The notes: generated by a model not told the origin, from the sequence alone. Shown: positions 32,384 to 43,556, counted from the first letter of the stretch. The stretch: DNA of 64,000 bases from Micropterix aruncella (GCA_944548615.1 OX155972.1:11986773-12050772), one strand, 5' to 3'. Translations and numbers: made by a program.

Positions 32384-34126
32384 CAGGGGCGGACCGTGCG
32401 TTTGTGGGGCCCTGGGCTAATATTACTTGGGGCAGGGTTGGCAAAAACTCAGGTTTTATCAAAAAATATCTGCCCACTGGGTTATTTCGAGTTTTTTCGG
32501 GGATTTTTGGGCTTTTTCGGGGAATTTCGGGTTTTTTCGGAGTTAATGAGAATTTTAAATGAGTATATTATAATTTTACATTTAATTTTATTTTATTACC
32601 ATTTTATTTCATTTTTTTCTCCCAATCTAAATCTGTTTACTACTGAATAAAGTTGTAACACTACCATGAAGGGAATTCTCTCGAAAATCGTTATTGTCAG
32701 TTGTCGGAAGATCCCCTTTATTTTCACAACAGGATAAGAGTTAACACTAATACCTGATTTACACTCTCGCCTCGCGCATCGTGTCCGTGTCTCGCCTCGC
32801 GTGATCGACGGAAAATGAGTTTCTGTTTACACTCTCGTGGTGCGTGCGAGCTAGCACCCATTAGTCCCAAGAGCCAGCGACAAAAAAGTGAAAGAGTTTT
32901 GGAAAAGCCGATACTTTCTGATCAGATAATATTTTGGCCATAGAATGCCGGGGTACAGTCAGCAGGCTAGGTTTCGGGACACCTGGCACTGACGTACTAG
33001 GAACGGTGTAACTTTTAATTATTATCACAAAGTGTTTTGGAAAAGCTACGGTCAGACTGCTTCATAATCGAACGCGTGGCGTCAACATCTCCATACATGT
33101 CACGCATCGGTCTATGACGTATCGGTCTACTGTGTCGTGCAATAAATGGTACGGACATGCTGACGCCATGCGCTCGATTATGAATAAATCTGACCATTTG
33201 TTTCGAGTGCTTTATTGCATCCACTGTCTACTGATTAATTATCACAAATAAATCCTTTTTTTTTCTTTTTGATAAAATATAATATAAATGCTATATCCGT
33301 GTATTTTTTCAAGTATTTTATACAAGTATTTTTTCAACAACCCACATTCGTCAAAAACCCTCGGATTTTTTCAGGTGGGTTTTACCCAATTTAACCCAGT
33401 GGGTTTTTTCGGGTTGGGGCCTGCCTAATTAATCAACTAATTGCTATTTTGCCAAAAAACTGTTTTCGATGATTTCTGGGTCCCTAGGTACAATATAAAA
33501 AAAAAAGAGGACAATACAATATTTTATTTGTTTAATATGACAGACACACAAACACAACTGACAAACACAAACATTTAACTTTCACTAAAATAGACAAAAC
33601 AACATTAATACTAATTGTAATAATATCTTAATTAGTAACTTAATTAAGCAAGTAGTAATATTATTTGTAAAGCTAATTAGCTTACTGTTTGTTTAAATTT
33701 TCACTGCTTACTGCTTGTTAAAACATTCATTATTAGTTACCTATTGACAAGGCACTAGCCTCGGTAGGAACTCAACTGCTATACATAGATGTTATTTCTA
33801 TGAATAAAGATTTTTAGAAAAAGGTATTGCAAAAGAATTTGTCGCTGGCGGTCCGCCTCACCCACCGAGAAATTGATACATGAAGCTTGTTCGCTGCAAA
33901 TGACTGCGTTTGCATGAAAATGCACTGAAAACCAACAGCGGGGAGAACCACCCCCGGAATAGATGCGAGAATTTGATCTCAGGGTTGCCAACCTTATGAT
34001 AGGAAATTTGAGATTTTGTTTTTTAATTCACAATATTGTCCATTATTTTCAATGGAGGCTGGAGCCTTTTATATCCACGGGGCCCTGGGCTGCAGCACAA
34101 AAAGTCCTTATATAGATCCACCGCTG
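32384..34126. mobile_element. Complete non-autonomous hAT element with 8-bp TSD
   Basis: The left terminus CAGGGGCGGACC and the right terminus (reversed) CAGCGGTGGATC are imperfect hAT-type TIRs. Exact 8-bp target duplications CTGGTATA flank it at 32376-32383 and 34127-34134, diagnostic of hAT. 1743 bp, no transposase recognised. It sits inside a member of the 3075-type foldback family, whose two halves read on at 32329-32383 and 34127-34268. Interior: CGGGTTTTTTCGGGG repeats (32480-32540) and a CGCCTCGCGC block (32770-32815). Confidence 0.92.
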
Positions 34127-34268
34127 CTGGTATAAACTACAAAATTCGGCATTTTTGGTTATTATTAAAAAAAAATATTTGCATATTTCCTGCGGTTTAC
34201 GATCCCCTCCCAGCCCGCGACGCGATGCTTGTCTAGCATGCTTAACCGTCTAGAGAGCCCCTTAGACC
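34127..34268 (+). mobile_element. Right arm of a 3075-type foldback element
   Basis: Continues from 32383 once the hAT is removed: CTGGTATAAACTACAAAATT, ATTTGCATATTTCCTGCGG, CCCAGCCCGCGACGCGATGC, and the end TCTAGAGAGCCCCTTA. It matches 3260-3439. The left arm is absent; the centre lies at 32329-32383. Confidence 0.85.
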
Positions 34269-34436
34269 GTAACTTCCACAGCTATAACTGTAAGCATTAA
34301 ATTTAAATTTTTGGTAAAAACAATGGCGAAAATCACATTAATTTAACTGTTTTTCGCTTTCAAAACTGTACTTACCTGTTTCCATCTTAGATTAACATAA
34401 AATTTGTAAATAATATAGCAAAAACACATAATTAAT

Positions 34437-34744
34437 GGGCTTGTTTGCGTTTCTTTGTGAACTAAAACCGAAATTGGTTCAAGCGAACGAGATAAAGCAA
34501 TACGTTAGAAGTGAATATGAAATGAACGATCGTCGATAAAAACTACCTGTCAAACTTATACTCGTTCGAATAAATTTGAACAAATTTCATGCGGGTTTAG
34601 ATTCAGATGCTTTATCTTTGGTGGGTAGTTTTAATGCGAAATAGTGACAACCGTTCATTTCATATTCCGCTCTAGCGTATTGCGCTGACTCTTTCATGCA
34701 AACTAATTTCCGATTTTAGTTCACGAAGAAACGCAATCGAGCCC
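34437..34744. mobile_element. TIR MITE with 3-bp TSD (family M3), copy 1
   Basis: Ends GGGCTTGTTTGCGTTTCTTT and (reversed) GGGCTCGATTGCGTTTCTTC, continuing GTGAACTAAAA on both strands. 308 bp. Flanking AAT (34434-34436, 34745-34747) is a possible 3-bp target duplication. Copy 2 at 51224-51504 has TCT on both sides. Confidence 0.85.
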
Positions 34745-34839
34745 AATATGTGTCTCTTCTTAAGCTGTAAATGTTTGCATATTAAATAATAAAGTTTTTT
34801 TTTAAATATTTTAGATTATTATTTATAGAAAGCCCGCGA

Positions 34840-35060
34840 CCCCCAGGAGTCTCTTAGCAACCCCCCAGGGGGTCGAGACCCACTGGTTGAAAAACACTGG
34901 CTTAGGTGTTGAGGTGGCATTCAAGTATTACGTAATGCAATTTTTTAAGATTTTTACCCTCTCTCCCCCCCCCATGTAACGCGCCATAAAGTTTTTCGCT
35001 ATTAAAGTTTTTCTGTACCCCCCTCCCCCTCCCTAAACGTTACGTAATAACCCAAGTAAT
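34840..35060. repeat. hAT-like terminus and a GTATTACGTAA small TIR element
   Basis: 34850-34906 reads, reversed, CAGTGTTTTTCAACCAGTGG and GTCTCGACCCCC, a common hAT-family terminus. Next, AAGTATTACGTAATGCAATT (34924) and ACGTTACGTAATAACCC (35037) are inverted around a C-rich core, a ~130-bp MITE. Confidence 0.5.
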
Positions 35061-35770
35061 AATTTTTATATAAAAGTCACAATTATGTTGCGCAAAGTAC
35101 TGGAAAGTCGCTAAAATACCTTTGTTATTGTTTTAATCGCGTTTGCGGTAATAATAAACAAAACAAGAGATTTCTAACTGGCAATACATGCATATAGTGT
35201 TTATTTTATTTATTCATATGTTGTTATCATTACCGTCACCGCCACCGTGGCACTATAGGTTTAATGCTAACTGGGACTGTAAAACAGTTAGCGCCTGTTT
35301 AGCTCCCACCTGTCTCGAAAACGACAGGTGTGGGCCTGCGACGTAATGAGCAACTCGACGATAGCTTGTTGATATGGATATAATGTGAATTCGAAGAAAT
35401 GAAACAAAACGGTTCGCGCACAAAAAATAATCCAAGCACAAAGATTAAAAAGCGCCCAGCCGGCTGTGTCAAGAGGTGGATCGGACTGTCGGGTCGCGTG
35501 CGCCCTCGCGCTTCCTCTGCATCGCTCACGATGCAATTTTTTATCTCAACAGACGCCGCTTCGGCGTCTACTGCCATCTCTCTCAATAACAGCTGCTACA
35601 ACTGCATTACTCTTCCCACGCCTGCTACAGGTATCTACTCGTCATAAACCGCACGGTTCATCTCTCTTAATGCTTGGATTATCGTTTAATTTTTTTATAT
35701 AATTTGTGGACATTCGATTAGGACCGCCAGCGAAGAATGCCCAAGAAACTGAACGGGTTTTGTAAACAAA
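35061..35770. other. CpG-richer patch without recognised gene
   Basis: 35220-35650 has higher GC and several overlapping open frames on both strands (35253-35702), but no domain, splice logic or start could be supported. It may be repeat-derived. Confidence 0.35.
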
Positions 35771-35773
35771 GTT

Positions 35774-35905
35774 TAAAATATTACTTTAAATTACAAATTT
35801 ACAAGATATAAGAATGTTAAAATAATACTTTAAATTACAAATTTACAACTTATAAGAAAGTTTAAATATTACTTTAAATTACAAATTTACAGGATATATG
35901 AAAAT
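35774..35905 (+). repeat. Three ~50-bp tandem AT-rich units
   Basis: TTACTTTAAATTACAAATTT followed by ACA(A/G)(G/C)(A/T)TATA recurs at 35780, 35829 and 35869. Confidence 0.75.
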
Positions 35906-36189
35906 TACTTTTGAATTTTTAAATTTGTCATCGGCAGCAACAGTTGTTATTTAATAAACGACCACACATAATGTAATAAAATTTTTCTTGTTTAAAATAT
36001 GTTAAAATGGGCTCAAATTTGTTTGAATAAACTTTGTTATATGTCCCGATTAAATTAAATTAGCATCATTGTGTAATTTTCTAATGATTACTGAAGGTTG
36101 TCTAAAATGACGCACGTTGTGCGAGCAATAAGTTTATTTATTTATTTAATTAGACGCCAGCCGCACACATAAGAATAGATTGCGGGATC

Positions 36190-36445
36190 ATATAGCAAAT
36201 GCAAAGTCTCCCTCCGCCTGGGAGGCTGCCTTTTGATTACGGGAGAGGAAACGACGTCTCGGAATACCACGGTAGCTCAGTCGCTTCTGCAGGGAGTGGT
36301 TCAAATCCCGTATTTAGACGTCGTCCTATGGCTAGGAGAGTTCAGTGTGAGCGGACGGTCACGTTAAGTGGAAGGTATTCGGTTGCAAAGGAATTTTTAT
36401 CCAAAATTAAAATGAAGAGAAGAAGAAGAAGCGATGTGATGTCTT
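36190..36445 (+). mobile_element. Possible tRNA-like SINE
   Basis: GGTAGCTCAGTCG (36271) fits a Pol III A box and GGTTCAAATCC (36298) a B box, but their spacing (about 15 bp) is shorter than usual, so a deletion or a chance match is possible. Ends in a GAAGAGAAGAAGAAGAAG tail. Confidence 0.4.
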
Positions 36446-36484
36446 CTCATTTATAGATAGAAACATTCAAATGGATAAGCCAAC

Positions 36485-36980
36485 TATTGATTCCGATGGA
36501 TAAAGTAAGAGGTTTTTATTCGTTCCTGCCAGCCTAGACTCAATATATTTACGCGCACAACGCCCGCGTTGCGACGCTACCGATCGTGCGCCCCTTTATT
36601 CAAATTCCAAACTCGCGCCGGTCTCCTAATGGCGGAGAGCGCGAAATAATGTTAGTGCTTTCTCTGCACGCCGCTGTGAAGCAGCTCTGTCGTGCCCTCC
36701 GTCGTGCCGCCGCTAGATGGCGTTCGATCCCGCGGCCTGTGGCCAATTATTTACAAAATTAATTATAAATTTCTTATCTTTATTTATGGCTGACGGGAAA
36801 TGATTTTATTCAATAATTACAAATTAAAATCTGCAATATATAGTAAACTAGCTGACCCGGCGAACTTTGTACCGCCTAACAGTCAATGAATGTCGTGTTA
36901 CAGATTAGCCGAACTTAATTTATGATTTTATGAACGTAATATAATGAATACAAAATAAATATTAAGTCCACTACTTTATT
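36485..36980. repeat. Right arm of the ~480-bp inverted duplication
   Basis: Reverse complement of 31852-32329, with substitutions and small indels. It includes the CTAG end of the Helitron at 36848. Confidence 0.85.
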
Positions 36981-37424
36981 AAGATAATAGCACAAAAAGA
37001 AATATAAAAGTTAAAAAAAATAAGTATATCGATCGCGTGTCAGCAAGACATGATTAAATTCAACTATTTACATATTACGCAGCATGGGATGCACTCGGTT
37101 TAATTCTCTTCATTGAAGCACCTTGTGATATACATATGTTAAGTTTTTGTTTTTTTATCAGGCGCAAGAACAAATAAAGCGGATGATTTGCCGACACGTG
37201 AACATGCCACGTACAACTGACCATGAGAAAAACACGGATTTACATTTTGTATGGGTTTTTTTTCGTTTATTTTATTTTCTCGTCAATTTTCCAATTTTTG
37301 TTTTTAATAGTTATTCTGCTATTCGAGACGGAGACAAATACAACAAATCAAAAACCATGAAGTTCGGTCCAGCCGTTCTCGAGTTATAAGTGTATAACCC
37401 GAATTCGTTTTATATATATATAGA
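36848..37424 (-). mobile_element. Helitron, family H1, with both termini
   Basis: On the minus strand it begins TCTATATATATATAAAACG (plus 37424 leftwards, preceded by A) and ends with a GC hairpin, GGGTCAGCTAG (36848-36851) and T. A...T flanks fit the Helitron insertion target. 577 bp. It retains the end of the helicase gene (37140-37240) and is thus a deletion derivative of an autonomous element. Confidence 0.88.
37140..37240 (-). pseudogene. Helitron helicase C-terminal remnant
   Basis: The minus strand from 37225 reads HGQLYVACSRVGKSSALFVL, AP, DKKTKT and a stop. This is the conserved last helicase motif of Rep/Hel proteins (Pif1-type; GQ.YVA.SRV). It ties the surrounding element to Helitrons independently of the termini. 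Confidence 0.85.
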
Positions 37425-38812
37425 TTTGACTGATTCTAAATTTTAGTGATATGAAAAGCCACTAATCTTCCTCTCGGTTCTGTTCCCCGCTAATCAATAA
37501 AAGGAAGTTAAATGTCTCCGGAGTTTATTTACAGTATTTAGATTTCTCTATAATCTGCCACTCTTTATTTCCTGAGTTTTATGGATCTCGACTATTCTCG
37601 CGACTACCGCGCTCTTCAAAAAATCAAAATCGCTTAGGTGGCGGTACTCTCGTTCTACCGCAGTAATTTTCATCTGGCTTCGAATTAATAAACATTAACT
37701 GGTAAATAAAATTTTTATTTGTTTCCTAAGGTATTATATTTTATTCATACAAGTTACAATATGCGATTAGCCATAGCATACGGCGGATCCGCGGATTTTA
37801 GTAACAATTTTATACGGCTTTGGAGATTTAACTTGGCAGATTAATGTTTTCGGACGTTCCGGTTTTCATAGCCGAAATTCAGGTCGATTTGGGATTTGAG
37901 GATTGACTTTAGAAGGTATCGGAAATTTGGAATCCTTGGAAAAACACCCGCTGCCCGGTGAAGTTATACAGAAACTATACGAATTTCTATTAGCGCATAC
38001 TTCGTTTTATTTGGTTCGAGACGTAATTTATTTATAAAATTTTACTGATTGAGGCTTTCGCTTTTCAAGTAATAATAGCTCAAGGGATGGCGAAGAAATT
38101 TGATGCTTCAGTATCTGATTTCTTTGGTCGTTAGAGCCTTTAAACTACGTACCTTGACCTACTTTGAATAATGTTTTAAATTCTAAAGAGCCCTACTCCT
38201 TCACCTAACGAAGATGGACCGAAAACATGCCGTCGTCACAGTATACCAGACAGTAGCTTCTCTTACATCAAAATTGAAATCAAAGCGATTACGTCCCGAG
38301 TCGTAAGGGTTTGGATATGGTTGCCAGATGTCCCGCTACTCGGCCCATGCAAATATACAACGTTCGAAAAGGTCGCTAGCCTTTACCTGCGCGTAACGCT
38401 AGCCAAAGGCATTCGTCGGGACGTACCCCTCTGCCCACATTCCTTGCACCCTCTTCCCGCAATGCCCTGCAGCTCGAGAGTAAAGCTACTGGTTGGTACA
38501 CTGTGCCGTCGTGAGTTTCATTTCTATGGCTGGCTCTCTACGGGTTAACACCCACTACAAACATATTTTTGAGTGAGTTTCATTTCCATGGCTGGTTTTC
38601 AAAGGGTTAAAAGTCACTAGAACTAGCGATGAAGCCGTTAACTTGGCTACACTGTACAGAGTGAGGTTTGTGGGATGCAAATGTTGTTTCAGGCGTTGCA
38701 GCAAACGCGGAAACGTTGCTCCTAGCAAAATAGTCGGAAAGCGCAACGGCGCGAGCGACTTCCGGCCAGAGAGCGAGTATAAACACTGCGGAGTGGGTTT
38801 TTGAACGGTTAC
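37425..38812. other. PP2A intron, no further gene recognised
   Basis: The region contains two similar short blocks, GAGTTTCATTTCTATGGCTGG followed by CGGGTTAAC (38511-38550) and GAGTTTCATTTCCATGGCTGG followed by AAGGGTTAA (38574-38610), that look like ends of TTAA-type repeats. The rest is AT-rich and noncoding. Confidence 0.4.
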
Positions 38813-39056
38813 CTTTCATATCGGCTGTAGAGTCCATAAAATCGAAAGCGATGCAGCATTGCCGCAGTTTCCGCACGAACAGCTCCTCCTGTTCACCACT
38901 GGACACTTCTTTCAGCAGCGGGAGTACTTGGAGCTCCACATCCTGTACGTTCCGGTAGCGCGACGAGCCCTGCGACTTTTTCATCTTTTTCTTCATCGAC
39001 CCCTCGCCGAACGGGTCGATTTTGTCCATCTTGTCGACAAACATCGCGGAAGACAT
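38813..39056 (-). CDS. wdb: PP2A B56 regulatory subunit, first coding exon
   Basis: The start codon is at 39056-39054 (MSSAMFVDKMDKIDPFGEGS); an upstream in-frame ATG at 39089 is possible, but MSS.(T/M)FVDK is the family start. Then MKKKMKKSQGSSRYR, VQDVELQVLPLLKEV, EQEELFVRKLRQCCIAFDFM and DSTADMK. Donor AAAG|GTAACC (38811-38812). 81 codons plus one base, phase 1, which fits exon 2 (G|GT AAA GAG). The SQGSSRYR motif is typical of the B56 alpha/epsilon group. The basic N-terminus is probably disordered. The gene is divergent from the small secreted-protein gene at 41817. Confidence 0.95.
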
Positions 39057-39250
39057 CTTCGCGACTCGATTACGCGCGACAATCAACAATTCTCATCAAG
39101 CAGATGCACTCGCACGGTTGGACAGTTTTTCATCTCCGCCGCTCGAAATACGCGCGAAACATTAGTCTATTTACACCCTTGCACGCGAGCGTCTGTTATT
39201 TTGTGCGCGAAACGCGCGACATTACGCGAAAAATACACTTTTTACCGATT
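39057..39250 (-). promoter_or_regulatory. CpG-rich 5' UTR/promoter region of the PP2A gene
   Basis: Directly upstream of the start codon. Rich in CGCG (e.g. CGCGCGAAAC, TGTGCGCGAAACGCGCGACA) compared with AT-rich surroundings, and without a clear TATA box. A housekeeping-type promoter is inferred from position and composition only. Confidence 0.4.
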
Positions 39251-39399
39251 ACAAAAACCTAACCTACAGAGCTCTCTAAATTTGACGTTTGGCCCGCCTG
39301 TCACTGAACCACCCACCACTACAAGCAACCTAACAACTTTTTTCCCCCGAAATAATCATGTTCCGAAAAAACAAATAACATCAAAATAAAATACCCTTC

Positions 39400-39940
39400 A
39401 TTAAAATAAGCGATAAAAAATACCCTAAAATGGAAAAAATGAGAATCACTTTAAAAACCCAAACAAACATGGTCCTGTGCTGCTATAATAGAAAATGTAA
39501 TAAAGTAAATAATAATATTATCACGAGATTAAAAAACAAGATAAAAACTGTTAATACTGTAAAGGAATATTATTTATTATTATTATTCGTTATTCGTAAC
39601 GTGGATGAAGTCTATTTTCAATAGCGTCCGTCACCTACGCGCAGAATGTGTTTTTATCTGTTATTTAAATAAATATTTCTGATAATATTATTTCATAAAA
39701 TATTACCAAGATTCAGAACATAGTACCTTATATTTCATAAAATTTAACTGTCGCATTTTTATCCGATTTGGTTCGAAGTAATTCGAGAGACATCAGACAG
39801 AGGGCGCTTTCCAAAACAAAATATGTATTGGCAATTTATATATTTTTTGTAAAAATAAGTAAAAATTTTGCCGAAATAATAAAAGATTTTGCAAAAATAA
39901 ATCATTGAGGTCAAAAAATACAAAAGATTCAACAGGTAGT
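39400..39940. other. AT-rich intergenic stretch
   Basis: The small frame at 39430-39624 is lysine/asparagine-rich with no known similarity. Nothing else seen. Confidence 0.4.
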
Positions 39941-39949
39941 TTTATAAAT

Positions 39950-40408
39950 CTTGTATGAGAGGCGTTCATGTCCCATCGAAGTTCTTAGGTAATTTTTTAA
40001 CAGTTTTAATTTTGAAAAACTTCTTTCAGCAGTTGCAGTTGTAACTGAAAGGGTCAAGAATAAAGAGCATGCTGTTATTACCTCCGGAAAACTGATGCAA
40101 GACTATTGAATTTTACCAGCAATAATTCAATGAGTTCCTTAATGGAATGATTTTTTTGAATTTCAGATTTTAAGCATGTTTTTAAAATCTTTAATTGGTC
40201 ATAAAGAATTACTGAGATGTCTTTACTGTATTTAGCCGACCGTTTTCCGGAAGCGTTTATTATCTCTTCGTTTGAAGAAGACGGGAGTTTCTCCGCTTGT
40301 AATATTTCGAATATACTACTCAGGTCGCCAGGCCAGGCCAGGTCAGGTTGGGTTGCCCGGGGGGCCCGTATAATTGATACGGCAGATACGGCGGTAGCTA
40401 CGCCCCTG
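39950..40408 (-). pseudogene. hAT transposase C-terminus (ZMYM1-like type), degraded
   Basis: The minus strand at 40070-39960 reads TLSVTTATAERSFSKLKLLK and NYLRTSMGHERLSY, the hAT dimerisation-domain signature. Upstream, in another frame (40330-40081), ILYDQLKILKTCLKSEIQKN and ELIELLLVKFNSLASVFRR give the preceding helices; a frameshift near 40080 separates them. The right terminus, reversed, is CAGGGGCGTAGCTACCG (40408 leftwards), a hAT-type end. The partner terminus was not found. Confidence 0.75.
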
Positions 40409-40601
40409 AACTCCACCCAACGGTCTTCAGCAGCAACATTCTCAGAATTCCAGCTTGTGGTTTTGTCATCTTTCATGCCTAAATTATCTTTTGGTATGCT
40501 TGCGAAAGCGGGACATTTTTGATCTCGCTGGGGATAGAGGGACAGACAGCCTGAAAGCGGGGCTGTACCGCCCAAAGCGGGACGTATGGTCACATTATAT
40601 A

Positions 40602-41322
40602 TATAGTCTACGAAATATTATTTGACAAAAGTGTCGTTAAAATGTCATAAAATAAACAGTGATTCCCAACAAGTTGTAACCTTGGAGTTGTAAAGTTGTA
40701 AAGTTGTATCCCAGCAAGTTGTAATCTTACTATGGAGGTCGATTCTACCTGCGTGGAACACTTTAACAAACGCTTTTAAAGGCACAAACTGATGCTGCAC
40801 AGATATATTAAAATACGCACTAATTACTGATGATTTTGAAATCGAACTGTTACTAATTAGTTAAATTCGGTGATTACCGATTTCGATTTTACAATTATAA
40901 CAATAATTGTATAATGTGTACTTCATACAGATATGTGACAGATACACACTACCTAATTACTAATGATTTCGAAATCGAACTGTTAGGGTTTCACTAATTA
41001 ATAGTCCTAATCGTTTAGTTTTTTAGCCTAGCGTCCTAATAATTTTGTTACTTTTTACTACAATAAAGATTTTTCCTAAATTAATTCTATTGCTTATTCG
41101 GCTGTCATTGAAAGATTCGGAAGAAAATGTTATTATTAGTGTTTTTGCTTGAAAATTGATACGTATAAATAATTAATATTATTAAGCGATCAAGGCGATT
41201 TAGTCTAACCATATCAAGCCATTAGACATTCGACGATAGGTGTGAAAAAGTCTCGATCGTTGTGAAAAAGGTACCAATGTGCTAACGACACTTTTGTCAA
41301 ATGGTATTTCGTCGACTATACC
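40602..41322. mobile_element. TIR element of ~720 bp
   Basis: Arms TAGTCTACGAAATATTATTT / GACAAAAGTGTCGTTA (40605-40640) and, reversed, TAGTCGACGAAATACCATTT / GACAAAAGTGTCGTTA (41282-41320). Inside are repeated AAGTTGTAA units (40669-40730) and a duplicated TGATTT(T/C)GAAATCGAACTGT (40829, 40964). No transposase seen. Confidence 0.8.
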
Positions 41323-41772
41323 TATATATTATGTAATAAACATATTACTTCGGGAAACCTATTTGACACGCTTTATAAGTTTGTCTTTAGACTTTTTGGG
41401 AAATCTATTGCTTTGACATGTCGATATTCGAGAAACTACCTTCGTGGGTCCTTGACTGTGGCTATGAGTATATGCAAAAAACGTCACTTACAAAGGCCCC
41501 AGACCAAAGGCACATGAAGGACCAATTGCAAAGGTAACTGAGTCATCTACCTCAAAAAAATAGTCATCATCATCATTGTCATTACCTATTTCTTTGTCTG
41601 TGCATAGGTGACCTTTGCTGTTATTATGGTAATATCAATTCAGACATTCTTGAAACTTCAATTATGAGAGTGTCTTTTTAGTCACGTCCCAGTTAATCTA
41701 TAGCTAGCAATTAGGTTGCTAATAGATAAACACGCTATCAGATTAGGTACCTACTTAATTAGCAATAGAAAA

Positions 41773-41778
41773 TTATAA
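41773..41778 (+). promoter_or_regulatory. TATA box of the small secreted-protein gene
   Basis: TATAAA in AAAATTATAAAACACA, 39 bp before the ATG at 41817, which would give a 5' leader of only about 10-15 nt if transcription starts ~30 bp downstream. Confidence 0.45.
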
Positions 41779-41816
41779 AACACAATTAGCATTACTTACT
41801 ACTTCGCAGCATCGAG

Positions 41817-41982
41817 ATGACCGCCTTTATGCGTGGTTTTACAATTTTCTGCATGGTATTGTGTACAGAAACAATTCCTATTGAAACTGGAGGAAATCTC
41901 ACATTATTACCGAGTATTTTTGACGATGACTTAAAGGATATCTACCACCGCTTAGTGTTCAATTATGGAGAAAGTGCAGAAG
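41817..41982 (+). CDS. Small secreted protein, exon 1 (signal peptide)
   Basis: ATG at 41817, then FMRGFTIFCMVLCTETIPIE: a hydrophobic stretch ending at a plausible signal cleavage site near residue 18-22. It continues TGGNLTLLPSIFDDDLKDIY, HRLVFNYGESAE and donor GAAG|GTATAA (41983). Phase 1, matching exon 2 at 44755. The three exons join into 140 residues without a stop. One NxT glycosylation sequon (NLT) here. I recognise no family; the later exons are rich in beta-strand-like alternation, suggesting a small beta-sandwich. Its introns are filled with LINE and MITE remnants. Confidence 0.75.
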
Positions 41983-42399
41983 GTATAACTAATAATTATA
42001 CTACATTTTTATTTTGCCGTGTGATCATGAAATGAATCATGCATAATCATGCATATGCATATGCATGCATACGCAACTGTCAATCGACATCGCACGTTTC
42101 ATGATCTAGAATCACGTAATCAGCAGAATCATTGGAACAGAGAATTCTTCATGCAGCAGACAAAATATCTACTCTGTTAGGTACTCCGTTAGCATCAGAA
42201 CCTGCTCATCCAAGAGGTGGTAAGGAGCTCATTGGAGATGGTATTAGTCCGAACATCTCCCTCTTATAAAAAACGGGAAAATCCAGTTTTACAAGATAAG
42301 CGTTGAAATTAGTAAACAAAATAAAAATAGTCATAAAAGTAATAAATTTTCATTTAAAAATAGACAAAGTACTGTAAATAAAATATCACATAATACTAT

Positions 42400-42545
42400 T
42401 ATATATTGCCCTGGAACGGGTATATCCCAGTAGGGCAGCACTAGCCAATGAATGAAAGAGGAAAGTTTTTGGCGTTTGTTTTAATATTATACTTTTTATA
42501 AATGGTTAATTTGATAATTCCAATAAAATAAATAAATAAATAAAT
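42400..42545 (+). mobile_element. LINE family B, 3' tail
   Basis: CCTGGAACGGGTATATCCCAG parallels CTAGAACGGGCTAGTTCCAG at 31341, and the sequence ends in (AAAT)n (42525-42545). Confidence 0.55.
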
Positions 42546-42894
42546 TATAATATTTTTAAATAGAATATCACATAATATTTACAATATAATCGCTAACATC
42601 TTGCAGGCCGTATTTCAATGAATCTGGTATAATGAGAATGTATGCCGCTTATATATATATATATATATACCAGGGTATCATATATGCAAGAAAAAACATC
42701 AATAATACTCTAAAAAAATCGGATATTCATTCGCATAACACTCGGAACAAACAAGACTTGCGTCCTTACAAAGTACGACTGAGTAAGGTTTGAAATAGTA
42801 TATAGTCGGAAATGTTAGAAATAGTTTATAGTCGGTAAGGTTAGAAATAGTTTCCTGTACCAGTCCAACCTTTTTTATAATAAGATTAAGTGCG

Positions 42895-43441
42895 TCAGGG
42901 GTCTTGGAGACGATCATTTTAAAAAAAAGGTCCAGGACATTCTTATCAAGAACCCAATTTATTCTATTAGGGACTTTGACAATATTGAATTTCCTAATCT
43001 TTCATGATTACTTTTATTATAATACAATACATGTTTTTTTCTTGACTATATATCCAATAATTTTGACAATCGGAGATGGATTATATTAATAAAATTTGTA
43101 TTGACTATTGAGACATTTCTATTTGTAATCTTATAATTGTGGTATTTCTGATTACACTATTTTATAACTGACTATTCGTTTTTATATATTGATTATTTGT
43201 ATTCTTATTCTATACCTACTTAGGTATTTTACCACCGCAAATAGTTTTTTAAAGGATCATATATTTTTATTGTAAAGTTATTTAATAATTGATTTATCCG
43301 TTTAAAAAAATAGTCAATCTGTATAAAAAATAATTATACCACATAAGGTATAACACATTATCTTGTATAAAGAATTTGACTGTGCCAAGTGTAGAGATAC
43401 CTACCAACTGGTTTATTTTATTTTATAAAATAAAATAAAAA
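42895..43441 (+). pseudogene. LINE family C, RT C-terminus and 3' UTR
   Basis: TTTAAAAAAAAGGTCCAGGA reads FKKKVQDILIKNPIYSIRDF, DNIEFPNLS and a stop near 43006. The 3' UTR ends CCAAGTGTAGAGATACCTAC, CAACTGG and (TAAAA)n. The same C-terminus and tail occur at 54770-55365. Lies in intron 1 of the secreted-protein gene. Confidence 0.75.
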
Positions 43442-43556
43442 ATACTATCAAGATGAACAGAAAGTTTAGACCCGACATTAGCTGGCCCAACCGTATAAAT
43501 ATATTTATTATGCTATGCTTTTTTATGCTAACCTTGTTCATGAAGCAATTAGTTAA

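Noticed and set aside
35253..35702. Five overlapping open frames in a GC-richer patch
   Set aside because: Open on both strands without a preferred frame, domain or splice sites.
38859..39389. 176-codon plus frame
   Set aside because: Antisense to PP2A exon 1 and its CpG-rich promoter; no homology seen.
40217..40522. 101-codon plus frame
   Set aside because: Antisense to the hAT transposase remnant.
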